Positions 6,290-12,950 are shown, numbered from the stretch's first letter. The stretch is DNA of 13,073 bases from JBBDYG01 sp040901765 (GCA_040901765.1 JBBDYG010000113.1:1-13073); one strand, 5' to 3'. Numbers and translations: made by a program. Notes: generated from the letters alone by a model not told the origin.

Positions 6290-6307
6290 AATGCGGTCTG
6301 CCGCATT
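6290..6307. other. Hairpin in the aat/PEP-CTERM gap
   Basis: AATGCGG and CCGCATT form a perfect 7-bp stem with a TCTG tetraloop, followed on the plus strand only by TTC. It lies between two divergent genes, so it is not needed as a terminator. It may be a protein-binding palindrome or leader structure for either gene. Confidence 0.35.
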
Positions 6308-6381
6308 TTCGGCAAAAGTTGAAATTCCTCCCTTTTATTCTTGAAAATCTTTGTTCACAATACTCGCTGCCTACCTCATCA

Positions 6382-6405
6382 GAAGACGGCGCTCGTCCCG
6401 TCTTC
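6382..6405. other. Hairpin upstream of the PEP-CTERM gene
   Basis: GAAGACGG (6382-6389) and CCGTCTTC (6398-6405) form a perfect 8-bp stem with an 8-base loop. No T-run follows, so this is not a normal intrinsic terminator. It is the second of three hairpins before the PEP-CTERM start and may be part of its leader or an operator. Confidence 0.35.
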
Positions 6406-6440
6406 GCCTGCCTCACCTTATCTTTTCTGCATTCTGCTCT

Positions 6441-6474
6441 GGTTGCGATTGGCAACCCCTACGTTCTTAGGAGA
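6441..6474 (+). promoter_or_regulatory. Leader hairpin and strong Shine-Dalgarno of the PEP-CTERM gene
   Basis: GGTTGC (6441-6446) and GCAACC (6452-6457) form a 6-bp stem with loop GATTG. AGGAGA at 6469-6474 follows, 7 bases before ATG 6482. This is the best ribosome-binding site in the window and decides the start: the open frame reaches back to 6341, but only the ATG at 6482 gives a signal peptide. Confidence 0.6.
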
Positions 6475-6481
6475 ACTGCTA

Positions 6482-7345
6482 ATGTATCGTCCTACGACTG
6501 CAGCGCTCGCGGCTGCGCTTGCGATTGTAACTCTTTCTCCCGCGCAGGCGGCGATTATCTATTCAACCATCGGATCGACCTACTCCCAGAATTTCAATTC
6601 GCTCCCAATTACTCCGCAGAATACGAATCGGGGAGATTCGCCGGCCGGTTGGACTGATGACAACCCTTCACCAGGAGCCAACAATTTCAGCATCGTTGGA
6701 TTTTATCTGTTCCATCCGACCGGTTTGACAGAGGGTGGATTTAGCGGCAATCAGCGGTTGCGTGCCGGCACAGGTAGTTCCAATACCGGTGCGTTCTACA
6801 GCTACGGTGATTCTGGCATGACCGAACGCGCTTTGGGCGGGCTGAACTCAGGTTCGCTTTCGAATACGAACGCCAATATGTTTCTTGGTGCTCGGTTCAC
6901 TAACAGTACCGGCGCGGTTATGACCTCGTTTACGCTCTCGTATGATGGCGAGCAATGGCGAGATGGTGGTGCCGCAACTCCCAGCGCGCAGCGACTCGAT
7001 TTTGACTATAGCCTCAACGCGACGACGATCCAGGACAATCTGGCGACGTTTGTGAACGTAGATGCGCTGGATTTCGTCAGCCCGGTTTTCGCGAATACCG
7101 GCGGTGGTAACGCAGTGGCTGGGAATACGACCGGCATGGTGCCAATTGGCCCGGTCACCGTGACCGGTATCAATTGGGCACCGGGTAGCGATCTTTGGAT
7201 TCGCTGGCGCGACGTGAATAATTCTGGAAATGATCACGGATTGGCGATCGACAACCTGCAGTTTTCGGCGATTCCCGAGCCGGGTAGCGTTGTCCTGTTC
7301 GTTTCGGCAGTATTGGCTCTCTTGGGCTATCGCCGGTTCCGTTAA
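6482..7345 (+). CDS. PEP-CTERM sorting domain-containing secreted protein
   Basis: This 287-residue exported protein has a signal peptide of about 23 residues (MYRPTTAALAAALAIVTLS, cleavage likely after AQA). The C-terminus is the PEP-CTERM anchor: IPEPGSVVLFVSAVLALLG with Pro-Glu-Pro at 265-267, a hydrophobic stretch of about 12 residues, and the basic tail YRRFR. Such proteins are processed by an exosortase and usually end up at the surface or in exopolysaccharide. The mature part is rich in Asn, Gly, Ser and Thr and contains GEQWRDGG (Gly156-Arg160), a motif of a recurrent PEP-CTERM ectodomain predicted to be beta-rich. It has no catalytic signature I can name. It stands alone, with its own leader and terminator; no exosortase gene is in the window. 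Confidence 0.88.
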   Translation: MYRPTTAALAAALAIVTLSPAQAAIIYSTIGSTYSQNFNSLPITPQNTNRGDSPAGWTDDNPSPGANNFSIVGFYLFHPTGLTEGGFSGNQRLRAGTGSSNTGAFYSYGDSGMTERALGGLNSGSLSNTNANMFLGARFTNSTGAVMTSFTLSYDGEQWRDGGAATPSAQRLDFDYSLNATTIQDNLATFVNVDALDFVSPVFANTGGGNAVAGNTTGMVPIGPVTVTGINWAPGSDLWIRWRDVNNSGNDHGLAIDNLQFSAIPEPGSVVLFVSAVLALLGYRRFR

Positions 7346-7376
7346 TGCGACTCGCTCTCACTTTCAACGGAAACTC

Positions 7377-7417
7377 GACGCGGGCCGAATATAAACCGGC
7401 CCGCGTCTTTGTTTATT
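7377..7417 (+). terminator. Rho-independent terminator of the PEP-CTERM gene
   Basis: An 11-bp perfect GC-rich stem (GACGCGGGCCG at 7377-7387 with CGGCCCGCGTC at 7397-7407) and a 9-base AT-rich loop are followed immediately by TTTGTTTATT. It begins 31 bases after the stop codon. This is the clearest terminator in the window. Confidence 0.9.
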
Positions 7418-7539
7418 CGCGAAATCTTCACACGAGAGTTCGTTGTCTGCGGAGTGTCTTGCGGCCGGAAACCGGTGTTAGCAAATAGACGGCCAGGCCC
7501 TCCAGACGCTATCATAGGTCCGGTCTTGGCGGGCAGTGA

Positions 7540-7558
7540 CTCGCGTCGACAACGCGAG
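7540..7558. other. Hairpin upstream of the lipoprotein gene
   Basis: CTCGCGT (7540-7546) and ACGCGAG (7552-7558) form a perfect 7-bp stem with loop CGACA. It lies 37 bases before the chosen ATG 7596, probably in the leader. The longer frame from GTG 7536 would translate through it, which weighs against that start. Confidence 0.4.
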
Positions 7559-7595
7559 CATTTTGAAATGGTTTTCCGCTGGAGTAGATGTCGGG

Positions 7596-8072
7596 ATGCT
7601 TCCGAGAACACACCGACCCGCCGGTAGCGCGACGGCCCTCCGTACCGCGGCGTGCGTGATTGCTTGCACTGCCATCGGATGCGGCGACGGCAAGATCGCT
7701 ACCTATCCCGTAACGGGAAAGGTACTCGTGGATGGGCGCCCGGCTGAGGGCGCGATGGTGATCCTGTATCCCCTTGAGGGAGAGTTGGAATTTAAGAAGC
7801 AGCGGCCATTTGCCCGGACAGACGCAGCAGGTCACTTTTCTCTCACAACTTTCATCAAAGGCGACGGCGCTCCGGCGGGAGAGTATAAAGTGATGATTAC
7901 TTGGCAATCGCCGAACTCTCGCGTCCCGGCTGGCGTCGTGGGGCGGGATGCTTTTAGCAACCGGTATTTCAATCCCGAAGAAACTCCGCTCAAGTGCATG
8001 ATAACCGAGGGCGAGAATCAATTATCGGCATTTGAGTTGTCCACCAAGCAAGCTCGCAATCGAGCGACGTAA
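7596..8072 (+). CDS. Small lipoprotein with transthyretin/carboxypeptidase-regulatory-like domain
   Basis: This 158-residue protein has a type II signal peptide: basic start, hydrophobic core, and lipobox Ala-Ile-Gly-Cys with Cys29 as the lipidation site. The rest fits a single beta-sandwich: YPVTGKVLVDGRPAEGAMVI, then RPFARTDAAGHFSLTTF, then GAPAGEYKVMITW. This is the 'V.G.V..dG.P..ga.V.f.p......T...G.f.l......G.Y.v' pattern of many planctomycete surface lipoproteins, probably structural or adhesive rather than enzymatic. ATG 7596 is preferred over GTG 7536 because it gives a compact signal peptide and follows GGAG at 7581-7584, though 11 bases away. It is 50 bases ahead of the DUF1559 gene, the usual neighbour of this family. 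Confidence 0.82.
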   Translation: MLPRTHRPAGSATALRTAACVIACTAIGCGDGKIATYPVTGKVLVDGRPAEGAMVILYPLEGELEFKKQRPFARTDAAGHFSLTTFIKGDGAPAGEYKVMITWQSPNSRVPAGVVGRDAFSNRYFNPEETPLKCMITEGENQLSAFELSTKQARNRAT

Positions 8073-8122
8073 CGAATTCGGTTCCGGACAGGCGTCACGC
8101 ACTTCCACAAGGTCAAGCGATT

Positions 8123-9034
8123 ATGGAACGGTCACTTACCCGCCGAGGCTTTACCCTGGTCGAGCTGCTGGTGGTGATTGCCATTATTGGGATTCTCGTC
8201 GCGCTGTTGCTTCCGGCGGTGCAAGCGGCACGCGAATCGGCCCGGCGGATTCAATGCAGCAATCACATGAAGCAGATCGGGCTCGCGATTCTGAATTACG
8301 AGTCGACCCACAGTCAGCTTCCACTGGCGGTGACGCCCAATGTCACCAGCTACGTTCCCCAAAAGGGAACGTGCGTCGCGGCCGTCACGCTTCCGCGAGC
8401 CACGCCCAACGGCATGAAAGATCACTACCTGCTCGCCTTTATTCTGCCTTTTATCGAGCAGCAGACAATCTTTGATCAGATCAACTTCAATGAAAACTGG
8501 ACCCGACCGACTAACAAGGCAGCGTACAATGCGCTCATTCCGGACTATGTGTGCCCCACGGCGCCCGCTCGGCCGAATGTGCCGGCGGCCGATTATCATG
8601 TCGCGGTGACGATTGAGCCGAAGGCGTTCTGCGCCCTCCAAGGTATCACCACCTCACGGGCATTGGATCAACTCGATGGTATCATCCAGGATGAAACCAC
8701 GTCGATTCGCAAGGTTACCGATGGTTTGTCCAAGACTTTCATGTTGGTTGAAGATAGTGGAAGACCGCTCTATCACGTTCGCGGGCAAGACCAGGGCACG
8801 CAGACCGACGGAGGCCCGTGGGGAGCGCCCGACAACTACTTTATCCTTGGCAATCCAAAGAATGAGGAATGCGGATTAACGACCGCGATGAATTGCACAA
8901 ACTGGGACGAAATCTACAGCTTCCATCCTGGCGGCGGCAACTTTCTTTATGGGGATGGCTCCGTCCATTATCACACCGAGGACATTGAAGTCGATTTTTT
9001 AATCACCTTGTTTACCCGAGCTGGCAACGATTAG
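8123..9034 (+). CDS. DUF1559 domain protein with prepilin-type N-terminus
   Basis: This 303-residue protein belongs to the large planctomycete DUF1559 family. Its N-terminus, RRGFTLVELLVVIAIIGILV, is a class III (type IV pilin-like) signal: prepilin peptidase would cut between Gly9 and Phe10, and Glu14 is the conserved fifth mature residue. The helix continues into LLLPAVQAARESARR, then CSNHMKQIGLAILNYES, typical of DUF1559. The C-terminus holds the H-X9-DG motif HPGGGNFLYGDGSVHY (His268 to Asp278-Gly279). The role is probably that of a pseudopilin or surface fibre component; no direct function is established. AAGG at 8109-8112 is a weak ribosome-binding site. Genomes of this group carry many paralogues. 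Confidence 0.93.
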   Translation: MERSLTRRGFTLVELLVVIAIIGILVALLLPAVQAARESARRIQCSNHMKQIGLAILNYESTHSQLPLAVTPNVTSYVPQKGTCVAAVTLPRATPNGMKDHYLLAFILPFIEQQTIFDQINFNENWTRPTNKAAYNALIPDYVCPTAPARPNVPAADYHVAVTIEPKAFCALQGITTSRALDQLDGIIQDETTSIRKVTDGLSKTFMLVEDSGRPLYHVRGQDQGTQTDGGPWGAPDNYFILGNPKNEECGLTTAMNCTNWDEIYSFHPGGGNFLYGDGSVHYHTEDIEVDFLITLFTRAGND

Positions 9035-9079
9035 TAATTCGAGCCGCAACCATTTCCATTCAGCCTGCCGATCACCGTG

Positions 9080-10132
9080 ATGAAGTTCAACTTGCTTTGT
9101 GTACTATTTTGGTGTCCGCCATTGCTCATCGCTTCGGAAGTGCGCGCCGCGGAGGCGCCTGCGAGTGGTACCTCGCTTCGGATCATGACCTTCAACGCCG
9201 AGATTCTCAACGCCCCTGGCGTGACGCCGGGGCAAATCGAGCATTTTCGCTTCGATTACGCACGAGAACAGCAGCACGAGCGCGTGGCAGCGATCATCGA
9301 AGCGCTCGATCCCGACATCGTGAACCTCGTCGAGGTCACGTCGAAGGCGTCGGTCGACTTGTTAATTGATATTCTGCACGAGAAAGGACTGGCTGAGTAC
9401 GAAGGCCATCACGTCGATAGCAACGACACTTTTACGAGCATGGACATTGCCGTGATTGCCAAACAATCGCCCGATGTGGTGGATGGCGCAGCGATCCGCA
9501 CCTATTACTCCGACGCGGACGACCCGACCTGGCGGCAAGCCTACACCGCGAAAGGCCGCGACGGCTCGCCCCGGAAGCATAATGCGTCGCTATCGCGGAA
9601 CAGCGTTTATTACTTTACGATCGGCGGCCATAAACTAGGTTTTCTCGGACTGCACTTGAAGTCCAACCCTCAAGACGAATTCTCCAACGCTCAACGGACC
9701 GCCCAAACGGAAGTTGCCAGGCGCATTTTGCGCGGCGAGATTGTTCCGCGTGGATATTTGCCGATCGTGCTGGGCGACCTGAACGACTACGACCCCGATG
9801 TGCCCGATCGCGATGAAACTCGCTCGCCGGTGACGAACGTGCTCCGCGACATGAAGAATTTCGACAGCGCGCGGACCGGCCCGGAGTTGATGAATGTCGC
9901 GAAGCGCATGCCGCGCCAAGCCGATCGGTATACTTCTCATTGGGACTGGAATGAAAACGGCGCACACGACGGCGACGACGTGTACACGATGATCGACCAC
10001 GTTCTGCTGCCCGTGGAACTGGCGCCACATGTTCAGAAGGCATTCATCGCGCATATCGTCGGTCCCGATACTTCGGATCATTACCCAGTGGTTGTTGATC
10101 TTGTACTTCCGCCTGCGGTCGCCGCCCCATGA
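9080..10132 (+). CDS. Exported endonuclease/exonuclease/phosphatase (EEP) family protein
   Basis: This 350-residue protein has an N-terminal signal peptide (about residues 1-24, hydrophobic from NLLCVLFWCPPLLI to VRAAEA) and a complete EEP fold of the DNase I/exonuclease III type. Catalytic positions in order are Asn39 in MTFNAEI, Glu85 in DIVNLVEV, His192 in GLHLKS, Asp233 and Asn235 in VLGDLND, Asp in TMIDHVLLP, and Asp333-His334 in SDHYPVVVDL. It should hydrolyse phosphodiester bonds outside the cytoplasm; DNA, RNA or phospholipid substrates are all possible. Before the Asp-His region, DWNENGAHDGDD looks like a calcium-binding loop. A GTG lies directly before ATG 9080, which I use. The stop overlaps deoC by 4 bases (ATGA), implying co-translation. 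Confidence 0.87.
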   Translation: MKFNLLCVLFWCPPLLIASEVRAAEAPASGTSLRIMTFNAEILNAPGVTPGQIEHFRFDYAREQQHERVAAIIEALDPDIVNLVEVTSKASVDLLIDILHEKGLAEYEGHHVDSNDTFTSMDIAVIAKQSPDVVDGAAIRTYYSDADDPTWRQAYTAKGRDGSPRKHNASLSRNSVYYFTIGGHKLGFLGLHLKSNPQDEFSNAQRTAQTEVARRILRGEIVPRGYLPIVLGDLNDYDPDVPDRDETRSPVTNVLRDMKNFDSARTGPELMNVAKRMPRQADRYTSHWDWNENGAHDGDDVYTMIDHVLLPVELAPHVQKAFIAHIVGPDTSDHYPVVVDLVLPPAVAAP

Positions 10133-10863
10133 GTGACATGCGCTCCGTTGTTCGCCTCATCGACCACGCTGTTCTGCAGCCAACGCAGACGGACGCCGAC
10201 GTTCGCGCGGCGTGTGGGCTCTGCCGTGAACTCGTGGTCGCGAGCGTCTGCGTGAAGCCCTCGCATGTAGAACTGGCCGCGGAACTGCTCGCCGGCTCGC
10301 CGGTGGTCGCCAGCACGGTGATCGGATTTCCCCACGGCGGAACTTCCACCGCGGCCAAGGCTGCCGAGACGCAGGTCGCCTGCCGCGCCGGTGCGCGTGA
10401 AGTCGATATGGTCGTCAACATCGGCAAGGTGCTCTCGGGGGACTGGGAGTTCGTCGCCGCCGATATTCGGGCGGTGGTGGAAGTGGCGCGAGCCGCGGGG
10501 GCAATCACGAAAGTCATTTTCGAGACGGGCCTGTTGCCGGACGACGCCACGAAGATTCGCCTGTGCGAAATCTCCGAGGCTTCCGGCGCGGCATTTGTAA
10601 AAACCTCTACCGGCTTCGGCTATGTAAAAGACGCACAAGGCGCGCTTGTCGCAACCGGCGCGACGGAGCACGACATCCGCCTGATGCGCGCCCAGTGCAG
10701 CCCGGCAATGGAAGTCAAAGCATCCGGCGGCATCCGCAGTTACCCAGATGCAGTGAAGTTCGTGGAGCTTGGCGCCACGCGCCTCGGCACCAGCGCCACG
10801 CAGGCCATCGCCGCCGGCGAGGGAGCAGGAGACAGGAGACAGGAGACAGGGGACAGTTACTGA
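10129..10863 (+). CDS. deoC: Deoxyribose-phosphate aldolase
   Basis: This 244-residue class I aldolase cleaves 2-deoxyribose-5-phosphate to acetaldehyde and glyceraldehyde-3-phosphate, the last step of deoxynucleoside catabolism. Visible signatures are LIDHAVLQPTQT at the N-terminus, VIGFPHGG, EVDMVVNIG with Asp93, FVKTSTGFG with the Schiff-base Lys158, and EVKASGGIR with Lys197 that tunes it. GATRLGTSATQAI closes the barrel and binds phosphate. The core is complete. The natural end of the family falls near Ala-Ala-Gly-Glu-Gly; the extra tail AGDRRQETGDSY is encoded by a heptamer repeat array and is probably disordered. The start overlaps the EEP stop by ATGA, and pnp1 starts 51 bases downstream. 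Confidence 0.94.
   Translation: MSDMRSVVRLIDHAVLQPTQTDADVRAACGLCRELVVASVCVKPSHVELAAELLAGSPVVASTVIGFPHGGTSTAAKAAETQVACRAGAREVDMVVNIGKVLSGDWEFVAADIRAVVEVARAAGAITKVIFETGLLPDDATKIRLCEISEASGAAFVKTSTGFGYVKDAQGALVATGATEHDIRLMRAQCSPAMEVKASGGIRSYPDAVKFVELGATRLGTSATQAIAAGEGAGDRRQETGDSY
10821..10855 (+). repeat. Heptamer repeat array 4a, inside the 3' end of deoC
   Basis: GGGAGCA, three identical GGAGACA units and GGGGACA run in exact 7-base register. The array is translated as the C-terminal tail of DeoC. Because 7 is not a multiple of 3, unit number changes would shift the frame and move the stop. Confidence 0.85.
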
Positions 10864-10879
10864 CCACTTCGTTACAACT

Positions 10880-10914
10880 GGCCACCGGCCACTGACCACT
10901 CGCCACTTCCCACC
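10880..10914 (+). repeat. Heptamer repeat array 4b, abutting the pnp1 start
   Basis: GGCCACC, GGCCACT, GACCACT, CGCCACT and TCCCACC end directly at ATG 10915. The unit keeps CCAC in every repeat. As at the other arrays there is no Shine-Dalgarno before the gene. Confidence 0.85.
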
Positions 10915-11751
10915 ATGCTCGACCTTTACGACCAGATTGAAGAAGCCGCTGCCGCGATTCGCCAGGCGTGGCCTGTTGCGCCGCACGCGGGGATTATTTT
11001 GGGGACGGGGCTGGGCAATCTTGCAGACCGGATCGAGGTTGAGGCGACGCTCGATTACGAAGCAATTCCGCACTTCCCAGTTTCCACAGCAACCAGTCAT
11101 CGCGGCCGGCTCGTGTGTGGGCGATTGCAAGGGCTTCCCGTGCTCGCGATGGAGGGCCGGTTCCATCAGTACGAAGGCTACCCACTCAAGAAAATCACGC
11201 TGCCGGTACGAGTTATGAAGGCGCTCGGCGCGCAGCTACTGATTGTCTCGCAGGCAGTCGGCGGAATGAACCCTTATTACCGCGGCGGCGACGTGATGGT
11301 CATCGACGACCACATCAACCTGATGGGCGACAATCCGCTGGTGGGGATCAACGACGACCGACTCGGCCCCCGGTTCCCCGACATGAGCGCGCCGTACGAC
11401 CCGGTGCTGATCGAGGCGGCGCTGGAAATCGCCCGCCGCGAGAATTTTGTGTGCCATCGCGGTGTGACGGTGGCTGTCACGGGGCCGAATCTGGAAACCC
11501 GCGCCGAGTATCGCTTCCTGCGGATGATCGGCGCCGACGTGGTCGGGATGTCCACGGTGCCGGAGGTGATTGTCGCCGTCCACGCCGGCCTGCGAGTGTT
11601 TGGCGTGTCGGTGGTCACCGACATGTGCCTGCCCGATGCGCTGGAAGCGGCCGACGTGGCGAAGATCATCGTCACCGCGAACAGCGCCGAGCCGAAGCTG
11701 CGGGCGTTGGTGGAGGGGGTGCTCAAGTTCGAGGCGGGGCACCAGAAGTAA
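10915..11751 (+). CDS. Purine nucleoside phosphorylase, first paralogue (PNP1)
   Basis: This 278-residue protein belongs to the trimeric PNP/MTAP family, which splits purine (deoxy)nucleosides with phosphate into base and (deoxy)ribose-1-phosphate. Blocks present are GIILGTGLGNLADRI, HFPVSTATSHRGRLVCG, MEGRFHQYEGY, GGMNPYYRGGDVMVIDDHIN, GPNLETRAEY and DVVGMSTVPEVIVA. It differs from canonical PNPs at several ligand positions: Thr31 (usually Ser), Gln113-Ala-Val (usually Asn-Ala-Ala), Leu193 before Glu194 (usually Phe or Tyr), and Asp236 in VVTDMC (usually Asn, which sets 6-oxopurine preference). Thr and Asp at the first and last sites resemble methylthioadenosine phosphorylase. A 6-aminopurine nucleoside or broadened substrate range is therefore plausible but unproven. 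It is in line with deoC and has no Shine-Dalgarno. Confidence 0.92.
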   Translation: MLDLYDQIEEAAAAIRQAWPVAPHAGIILGTGLGNLADRIEVEATLDYEAIPHFPVSTATSHRGRLVCGRLQGLPVLAMEGRFHQYEGYPLKKITLPVRVMKALGAQLLIVSQAVGGMNPYYRGGDVMVIDDHINLMGDNPLVGINDDRLGPRFPDMSAPYDPVLIEAALEIARRENFVCHRGVTVAVTGPNLETRAEYRFLRMIGADVVGMSTVPEVIVAVHAGLRVFGVSVVTDMCLPDALEAADVAKIIVTANSAEPKLRALVEGVLKFEAGHQK

Positions 11752-11859
11752 TTACTTCCTGTGCGGGGTCGGGAGACACGCGCACAACGAAGGCGGGGTT
11801 GCGCTAGAGGGCGCGTGGACAGAAACATTGGGTCAGTCGTTAGAATTGGGCTTCGAGTT

Positions 11860-11934
11860 CTTGGCCAAGTTGGCCAGACGGGACGTGCATTCCAGCCTTA
11901 ATTTCTAGGAGGTTGGCCAACTTGGCCAAGTTTT
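11860..11934 (+). terminator. 17-bp perfect inverted repeat, possible pnp1 terminator
   Basis: CTTGGCCAAGTTGGCCA (11860-11876) pairs perfectly with TGGCCAACTTGGCCAAG (11914-11930) across a 37-base loop, followed by TTTT then a G-run. Each arm itself contains a TTGGCCAA palindrome and a near copy, so smaller alternative hairpins can form. The stem is strong but the loop is long and the T-run short. It may terminate pnp1, which ends 108 bases upstream, or it may be a regulatory or repeat-derived palindrome between the two PNP genes. Confidence 0.55.
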
Positions 11935-12126
11935 GGGGGGAAGGGCAACCACGACTTGTGAGGGGCAAGCTACCCCGGTTTTGTGTGCAGTAGCGGATAG
12001 CCGCAGATGGCAAGCCGCGCCTGCCTGAAGCATCACTATCATCAAAGTCGCCGTTTGGGAGTCTGCTGCCCCGCCGAATCTCCGCTCGTCGTACTTAGTC
12101 GGCACCAAGCACTCGCCTTCGGAAAC
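11935..12126 (+). other. Leader region of the second PNP gene
   Basis: These 192 bases before ATG 12127 are in an open frame (from 12007), but the PNP family begins at 12127 and the extension has no PNP-like sequence. I see no good -35/-10 pair and no clear Shine-Dalgarno (GGAAAC at 12121-12126 is the only purine run). No heptamer array is present, unlike in front of pnp1. Confidence 0.4.
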
Positions 12127-12948
12127 ATGCACGACCTACACTCACGAGTGAACGAAGCGGCCAGCGTCATCGCGAAGAAATGGCCAACGCGACCTCGTGT
12201 GGGGCTAGTTTTAGGTTCGGGCCTCGGGGAGCTTGCCGATCGCATCGAATGCGAAGCGGAGTTTGCCTACAGCGAACTGCCCCACTTCCCGCGCTCCACC
12301 GCCGTCGGCCATCGCGGGCGACTCGTATGCGGAAACTGGCTCGGAGTGCCGGTGGTCGCGATGCAGGGGCGGTTTCATTTGTACGAAGGTTACTCGGCGC
12401 AGCAGGTGGCGTTTCCCGTGCGGGTGATGCAGCGGCTGGGGATTGAGACGCTGGTGCTAACCAACGCGGCTGGGGGGCTGAACCCCGGCTACGAGCGCGG
12501 CGACGTGATGGTGATCGACGATCACGTGAACTTGATGTTCCGCAATCCGCTCGTCGGTGTGAATGACGATGAGTTGGGGCCGCGATTTCCGGATATGTCC
12601 GCCCCTTACAACCCGAAGTTAGTCTTCACGGCACTTTCCGTTGCGCGGCGGAATGACTTCACATGCCACCGTGGCGTGTACGTCGGCATGTTAGGACCGA
12701 CCTACGAGACGCGTGCCGAATATCGCCTAGCCCGGCAACTCGGCGGCGACGCGGTTGGCATGTCCACAGTGCCCGAGGTGATCGCCGCCCGACATGGGGG
12801 CTTGCGGGTGCTGGGGATTTCGACGATCACCAACGTCTGTTCGCCCGACAGCATTGGCGTGACCACTGCCGAAGATGTAATCGCCGTCGCAGCGACAGCA
12901 GCCGAGAAAGTTCGGCTGTTGATTGAAGGCGCATTAAAGAAAGCGTGA
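12127..12948 (+). CDS. Purine nucleoside phosphorylase, second paralogue (PNP2)
   Basis: This 273-residue trimeric-type PNP is collinear with PNP1 from Met1 through at least residue 236, with key positions at identical numbers. It keeps canonical ligands: Ser31 in VLGSGLG (phosphate), the Asn113-Ala-Ala run in LTNAAGGLNP, Tyr193-Glu194 in GPTYETRAEY (base stacking and N1 contact), GMSTVPEVIA, and Asn236 in STITNVC (6-oxopurine recognition). It is thus expected to act on inosine, guanosine and their deoxy forms. At the C-terminus, TTAEDV stands where many PNPs have a His-Glu-Glu-Val ribose-contacting segment, so that His seems to be absent. The start is chosen by alignment with PNP1 and the family. 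It is separated from pnp1 by 375 bases and may have its own promoter. Confidence 0.93.
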   Translation: MHDLHSRVNEAASVIAKKWPTRPRVGLVLGSGLGELADRIECEAEFAYSELPHFPRSTAVGHRGRLVCGNWLGVPVVAMQGRFHLYEGYSAQQVAFPVRVMQRLGIETLVLTNAAGGLNPGYERGDVMVIDDHVNLMFRNPLVGVNDDELGPRFPDMSAPYNPKLVFTALSVARRNDFTCHRGVYVGMLGPTYETRAEYRLARQLGGDAVGMSTVPEVIAARHGGLRVLGISTITNVCSPDSIGVTTAEDVIAVAATAAEKVRLLIEGALKKA

Positions 12949-12950
12949 AC

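Noticed and set aside
6341..6481. N-terminal extension of the PEP-CTERM gene
   Set aside because: It would bury the signal peptide; the AGGAGA at 6469-6474 clearly serves ATG 6482.
10821..10914. CRISPR-like repeats at the deoC/pnp1 junction
   Set aside because: The units are 7 bases with no spacers; there are no cas genes.
10081..11166. Long minus-strand open frame (361 codons) opposite deoC and pnp1
   Set aside because: It lies entirely across two well-identified plus-strand genes, has no recognisable domain, and includes translated heptamer repeats; long antisense frames are expected in high-GC coding DNA.
12007..12126. 40-residue N-terminal extension of PNP2
   Set aside because: The sequence has no PNP similarity, and PNP1 aligns from Met1 at 12127.
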